In this document: positions 58,793-64,000 of the stretch, piece by piece | How positions within the stretch are numbered: the first letter of the stretch is position 1 | How the letters are laid out: the number at the start of each line of letters is the position of its first letter | From: Hydractinia symbiolongicarpus | Taxonomy: Eukaryota > Cnidaria > Hydrozoa > Anthoathecata > Hydractiniidae | Reading direction: 5' to 3' | Length of the DNA: 64,000 nt | NCBI RefSeq assembly: GCF_029227915.1 | Contig: NC_079883.1 | Location: forward strand, 31,002,001 to 31,066,000 | Program-made: the position numbers and the translations under genes | The notes under the pieces: generated by a model | The model's input: only the letters and a program-made list of their open reading frames with translations | Databases searched by the model: none | Told to the model about the DNA's origin: nothing

Positions 58793-61700
58793 GTGGTAAA
58801 AAAAAAATTAAAAAATCGTTCGGGAAATGAGTTTACACCCTGGGTACTTTCTTTGTATACTTTTGACTATACGGGCCGAGTCCGGGATTTACGGGAAATC
58901 GCAGGTTTTCGTTTGCCGGCGATTAAACTTTTTTTATTCAGCGTCTCATCAAAAATGAAAACATTTTTGAAAACTACAAGTCTCATGCGTTTTAGTGGTG
59001 AAAAAATAATTTAAAAAATCGTTCGGGAAATGAGTTTACTCCCTGGGTACTTTCTTTGTATACTTTTGAATATGCGGGCCGAGTCCGGGGTTTACGGGAA
59101 ATGGCGGGTTTTCGTTTGCCGGCGATTAAACTTCTTTTATTCAGCGTCTGATCAAAAATGAAAACATTTTTGAAAACTACAAGACTCAAGCGTTTTAGTG
59201 GTGAAAAAAAAATTTAAAAAATCGTTCGGGAAATGAGTTTACTCCCTGGGTACTTTCTTTGTATACATTCGACTATACGGGCCAAGCCCGGGATATACGG
59301 GAAATCGCGGGATTTCGTTTGCCGGCGATTAAACCTCTTTCATTAAGCGTCTCATCAAAAATGAAAACATTTTTGAAAACTACAAGTCTCATGCGTTTTA
59401 GTGGTAAAAAAAAATTTAAAAAATCGTTTGGGAAATGAGTTTACTCCCTGGGTACTTTCTTTGTATACATTCGACTATACGGGCCAAGCCCGGGATTTAC
59501 GGGAAATCGCGGGATTTCGTTTGCCGGCGATTAAACCTCTTTCATTAAGCGTCTCATCAAAAATGAAAACATTTTTGAAAACTGCAAGTCTCATGCGTTT
59601 TAGTGGTAAAAAAAAAATTTAAAAAATCGTTTGGGAAATGAGTTTACTCCCTGGGTACTTTCTTTGTATACATTCGACTATACGGGCCAAGCCCGGGATT
59701 TACGGGAAATCGCGGGATTTCGTTTGCCGGCGATTAAACCTCTTTCATTAAGCGTCTCATCAAAAATGAAAACATTTTTGAAAACTGCAAGTCTCATGCG
59801 TTTTAGTGGTAAAAAAAAAATTTAAAAAATCGTTCGGGAAATGAGTTTACTCCCTGGGTACTTTCTTTGTATACATTCGACTATGCGGGCCAAGCCCGGG
59901 ATTTACGGGAAATCGCGGGATTTCGTTTGCCGGCGATTAAACCTCTTTCATTAAGCGTCTCATCAAAAATGAAAACATTTTTGAAAACTACAAGTCTCAT
60001 CCGTTTTAGTGGTAAAAAGATAATTTAAAAAATCGTTCGGGAAATGAGTTTACTCCCTGGGTACTTTCTTTGTATACATTCAACTACACGGGCCAAGCCC
60101 GGGATTTACGGGAAATCGCGGGATTTCGTTTGCCGGCGATTAAACTTCTTTTGTTCAGCGTCTGATCAAAAATGAAAACATTTTTGAAAACTACAAGTCT
60201 CAAGCGTTTTAGTGGTGAAAGAAAAATTTAAAAAATCGTTCGGGAAATAAGTTTATTCCTTGGGTACTTTCTTTGTATACATTCGACTATACGGGCCAAG
60301 CCCGGGATTTACGGGAAATCGCGGGATTTCGTTTGCCGGCGACTAAACCTCTTTCATTAAGCGTCTCGTCAAAAATGAAAACATTTTTGAAAACTACAAG
60401 TCTCATGCGTTTTAGTGGTAAAAAAAAAATTAAAAAATCGTTCGGGAAATGAGTTTACACCCTGGGTACTTTCTTTGTATACTTTTGACTATACGGGCCG
60501 AGTCCGGGATTTACGGGAAATCGCAGGTTTTCGTTTGCTGGCGATTAAACTTTTTTTATTCAGCGTCTCATCAAAAATGAAAACATTTTTGAAAACTACA
60601 AGTCTCATGCGTTTTAGTGGTGAAAAAATAATTTAAAAAATCGTTCGGGAAATGAGTTTACTCCCTGGGTACTTTCTTTGTATACTTTTGAATATGCGGG
60701 CCGAGTCCGGGGTTTACGGGAAATGGCGGGTTTTCGTTTGCCGGCGATTAAACTTCTTTTATTCAGCGTCTGATCAAAAATGAAAACATTTTTGAAAACT
60801 ACAAGTCTCAAGCGTTTTAGTGGTGAAAAAAAAATTTAAAAAATCGTTCGGGAAATGAGTTTACTCCCTGTGTACTTTCTTTGTATACATTCGACTATAC
60901 GGGCCAAGCCCGGGATATACGGGAAATCGCGGGATTTCGTTTGCCGGCGATTAAACCTCTTTCATTAAGCGTCTCATCAAAAATGAAAACATTTTTGAAA
61001 ACTACAAGTCTCATGCGTTTTAGTGGTAAAAAAAAAATTTAAAAAATCGTTCAGGAAATGAGTTTACACCCTGGGTACTTTCTTTGTATACATTCGACTA
61101 TACGGGCCAAGCCCGGGATTTACGGGAAATCGCGGGTTTTCGTTTGCCGGCGATTAAACCTCTTTCATTAAGCGTCTCATCAAAAATGAAAACATTTTTG
61201 AAAACTACAAGTCTCATGCGTTTTAGTGGTAAAAAAAAATTTAAAAAATCGTTTGGGAAATGAGTTTACTCCCTGGGTACTTTCTTTGTATACATTCGAC
61301 TATACGGGCCAAGCCCGGGATTTACGGGAAATCGCGGGATTTCGTTTGCCGGCGATTAAACCTCTTTCATTAAGCGTCTCATCAAAAATGAAAACATTTT
61401 TGAAAACTGCAAGTCTCATGCGTTTTAGTGGTAAAAAAAAAATTTAAAAAATCGTTTGGGAAATCAGTTTACTCCCTGGGTACTTTCTTTGTATACATTC
61501 GACTATACGGGCCAAGCCCGGGATTTACGGGAAATCGCGGGATTTCGTTTGCCGGCGATTAAACCTCTTTCATTAAGCGTCTCATCAAAAATGAAAACAT
61601 TTTTGAAAACTGCAAGTCTCATGCGTTTTAGTGGTAAAAAAAAAATTTAAAAAATCGTTCGGGAAATGAGTTTACTCCCTGGGTACTTTCTTTGTATACA

Positions 61701-64000
61701 TTCGACTATGCGGGCCAAGCCCGGGATTTACGGGAAATCGCGGGATTTCGTTTGCCGGCGATTAAACCTCTTTCATTAAGCGTCTCATCAAAAATGAAAA
61801 CATTTTTGAAAACTACAAGTCTCATCCGTTTTAGTGGTAAAAAGATAATTTAAAAAATCGTTCGGGAAATGAGTTTACTCCCTGGGTACTTTCTTTGTAT
61901 ACATTCAACTACACGGGCCAAGCCCGGGATTTACGGGAAATCGCGGGATTTCGTTTGCCGGCGATTAAACCTCTTTCATTAAGCGTCTCATCAAAAATGA
62001 AAACATTTTTGAAAACTGCAAGTCTCATGCGTTTTAGTGGTATAAAAAAAATTTAAAAAATCGTTCGGGAAATGAGTTTACTCCCTGGGTACTTTCTTAG
62101 TATACATTCGACTATACGGGTCAAGCCCGGGATTTACGGCAAATCGCGGGATTTCGTTTGCCGGCGATTAAACCTCTTTCATTAAGCGTCTCATCAAAAA
62201 TGAAAACATTTTTGAAAACTGCAAGTGTCATGCGTTTTAGTGGTGAAAAGATAATTTAAAAAATCGTTTTGGAAATGAGTTTACTTACAGGGTACTTTCT
62301 TGGTATACATTCGACTATACGGGCCAAGCCCGGGATTTACGGGAAATCGCGGGTTTTCGTTTGCCGGCGATTAAACCTCTTTCATTAAGCGTCTCATCGA
62401 AAATGAAAACATTTTTGAAAACTACAAGTCTCATGCGTTTTAGTGGTAAAAAAAAAATTAAAAAAATCGTTCGGGAAATGAGTTTACTCCCTGGGTACTT
62501 TCTTTGTATACTTTTGACTATACGGGCCGAGTCCGGGATTTACGGGAAATCGCAGGTTTTCGTTTGCTGGCGATTAAACTTTTTTTATTCAGCGTCTCAT
62601 CAAAAATGAAAACATTTTTGAAAACTACAAGTCTCATGCGTTTTAGTGGTGAAAAAATAATTTAAAAAATCGTTCGGGAAATGAGTTTACTCCCTGGGTA
62701 CTTTCTTTGTATACTTTTGAATATGCGGGCCGAGTCCGGGGTTTACGGGAAATGGCGGGTTTTCGTTTGCCGGCGATTAAACTTCTTTTATTCAGCGTCT
62801 GATCAAAAATGAAAACATTTTTGAAAACTACAAGTCTCAAGCGTTTTAGTGGTGAAAAAAAAATTTAAAAAATCGTTCGGGAAATGAGTTTACTCCCTGG
62901 GTACTTTCTTTGTATACTTTTGAATATGCGGGCCGAGTCCGGGGTTTACGGGAAATGGCGGGTTTTCGTTTGCCGGCGATTAAACTTCTTTTATTCAGCG
63001 TCTGATCAAAAATGAAAACATTTTTGAAAACTACAAGTCTCAAGCGTTTTAGTGGTGAAAAAAAAATTTAAAAAATCGTTCGGGAAATGAGTTTACTCCC
63101 TGTGTACTTTCTTTGTATACATTCGACTATACGGGCCAAGCCCGGGATATACGGGAAATCGCGGGATTTCGTTTGCCGGCGATTAAACCTCTTTCATTAA
63201 GCGTCTCATCAAAAATGAAAACATTTTTGAAAACTACAAGTCTCATGCGTTTTAGTGGTAAAAAAAAAATTTAAAAAATCGTTCAGGAAATGAGTTTACA
63301 CCCTGGGTACTTTCTTTGTATACATTCGACTATACGGGCCAAGCCCGGGATTTACGGGAAATCGCGGGTTTTCGTTTGCCGGCGATTAAACCTCTTTCAT
63401 TAAGCGTCTCATCAAAAATGAAAACATTTTTGAAAACTACAAGTCTCATGCGTTTTAGTGGTAAAAAAAAATTTAAAAAATCGTTTGGGAAATGAGTTTA
63501 CTCCCTGGGTACTTTCTTTGTATACATTCGACTATACGGGCCAAGCCCGGGATTTACGGGAAATCGCGGGATTTCGTTTGCCGGCGATTAAACCTCTTTC
63601 ATTAAGCGTCTCATCAAAAATGAAAACATTTTTGAAAACTGCAAGTCTCATGCGTTTTAGTGGTAAAAAAAAAATTTAAAAAATCGTTTGGGAAATGAGT
63701 TTACTTCCTGGGTACTTTCTTTGTATACATTCGACTATACGGGCCAAGCCCGGGATTTACGGGAAATCGCGGGATTTCGTTTGCCGGCGATTAAACCTCT
63801 TTCATTAAGCGTCTCATCAAAAATGAAAACATTTTTGAAAACTGCAAGTCTCATGCGTTTTAGTGGTAAAAAAAAAATTTAAAAAATCGTTCGGGAAATG
63901 AGTTTACTCCCTGGGTACTTTCTTTGTATACATTCGACTATGCGGGCCAAGCCCGGGATTTACGGGAAATCGCGGGATTTCGTTTGCCGGCGATTAAACC
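58793..64000 (+). repeat. 8- to 11-monomer HORs, three unequal copies, open at right edge
   Basis: A run of three class A units with CGTTTGGGAAATG begins at about 59401, 61226 and 63458 (offsets 1825 and 2232 bp, 9 and 11 monomers). Class B units preceding class C occur at 58793 and 60415 (offset 1622 bp). Markers include CTCATCCGTTTTAG, GGTAAAAAGATAATTT, CAACTACACGGG, GATATACGGG and CTCCCTGTGTAC. The class C monomer is duplicated in place at 62643 and 62846 (203-bp offset). The window ends within a class A unit. Confidence 0.82.

Larger units (their letters stand above)
38035..64000 (+). repeat. Right satellite array, same monomer and orientation
   Basis: The satellite resumes at GGGTACTTTC directly after the (AAT)8 tail of the inserted element and continues to the last base, so the array is open at the right edge too. 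Orientation and monomer are the same as to the left of the insertion. The first five monomers (about 38.0-39.0 kb) carry more private substitutions than usual. From about 38.9 kb the HOR types resemble those at 0-10 kb more than those immediately left of the insertion. No unique sequence or supportable gene was seen. Confidence 0.98.

Noticed and set aside
1-64000. Dozens of 60-166 codon open frames on both strands
   Set aside because: They repeat with the satellite, mostly start at GTG or TTG, overlap on opposite strands, and the 203-bp period shifts the frame every unit. No start context, codon bias or domain supports coding.
1-64000. Telomeric or rDNA repeats, tRNA genes, terminal inverted repeats or LTRs
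   Set aside because: None was seen. All sequence outside 37276-38034 aligns to the same monomer in the same orientation.

Overview
The window is almost entirely one tandemly repeated satellite DNA with a monomer of about 203 bp. All copies are in the same orientation from the first base to the last. Dividing the satellite length (about 63.2 kb) by the spacing gives roughly 312 monomers; this is an estimate, not a count. The only non-satellite sequence is a 759-bp insertion at 37276-38034. It is the 3' end of a non-LTR (LINE-type) retrotransposon and ends in an (AAT)8 tail. I see no host gene, RNA gene, CRISPR array or prokaryotic feature. A long one-direction satellite plus a LINE fragment means a eukaryote. 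The LINE protein tail resembles CR1/L2/jockey-type elements common in aquatic invertebrates (cnidarians and others) and fish, but I cannot name the host.

Each monomer has two halves: a GC- and CpG-rich block of about 70-80 bp (CCCGGG, GCCGGC, AATCGC...GCGATT) and an AT-rich block of about 125-130 bp (a 9-bp inverted repeat around AAAA, then an A-rich tract). Monomers fall into at least five recognisable sequence classes, called A-E here. The classes are arranged in multi-monomer higher-order repeats (HORs) that themselves repeat in tandem with periods of 3 to 11 monomers.

Layout: 0.36-2.8 kb, a 6-monomer HOR in two copies; 5.0-9.8 kb, a 7-monomer HOR twice plus an expanded third copy; 12.4-14.5 kb, a 5-monomer HOR; 14.6-17.0 kb, a 1302-bp HOR carrying an 87-bp truncated monomer; 17.0-19.2 kb, short HORs marked by a GATATACGGG variant; 19.0-37.06 kb, two copies of a giant unit (8.5 and 9.5 kb); 37.28-38.03 kb, the LINE insertion; 38.0-39.0 kb, unusually divergent monomers; 38.9-46.8 kb, 5-, 8- and 4-monomer HORs resembling those of the first 10 kb; 47.2-51.4 kb, a 9-monomer HOR; 51.5-57.8 kb, HORs with truncated monomers and a 1620-bp repeat; 58.8-64.0 kb, further HORs that share rare markers with 19.6-20.3 kb.

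Nothing indicates that the satellite encodes protein. Apparent open frames follow the repeat, mostly start at GTG or TTG, occur on both strands and are broken because 203 is not a multiple of three. The organisation (long single-orientation array, HORs, local homogenisation) is typical of centromeric or pericentromeric heterochromatin, but that role is inferred and not shown by the sequence.
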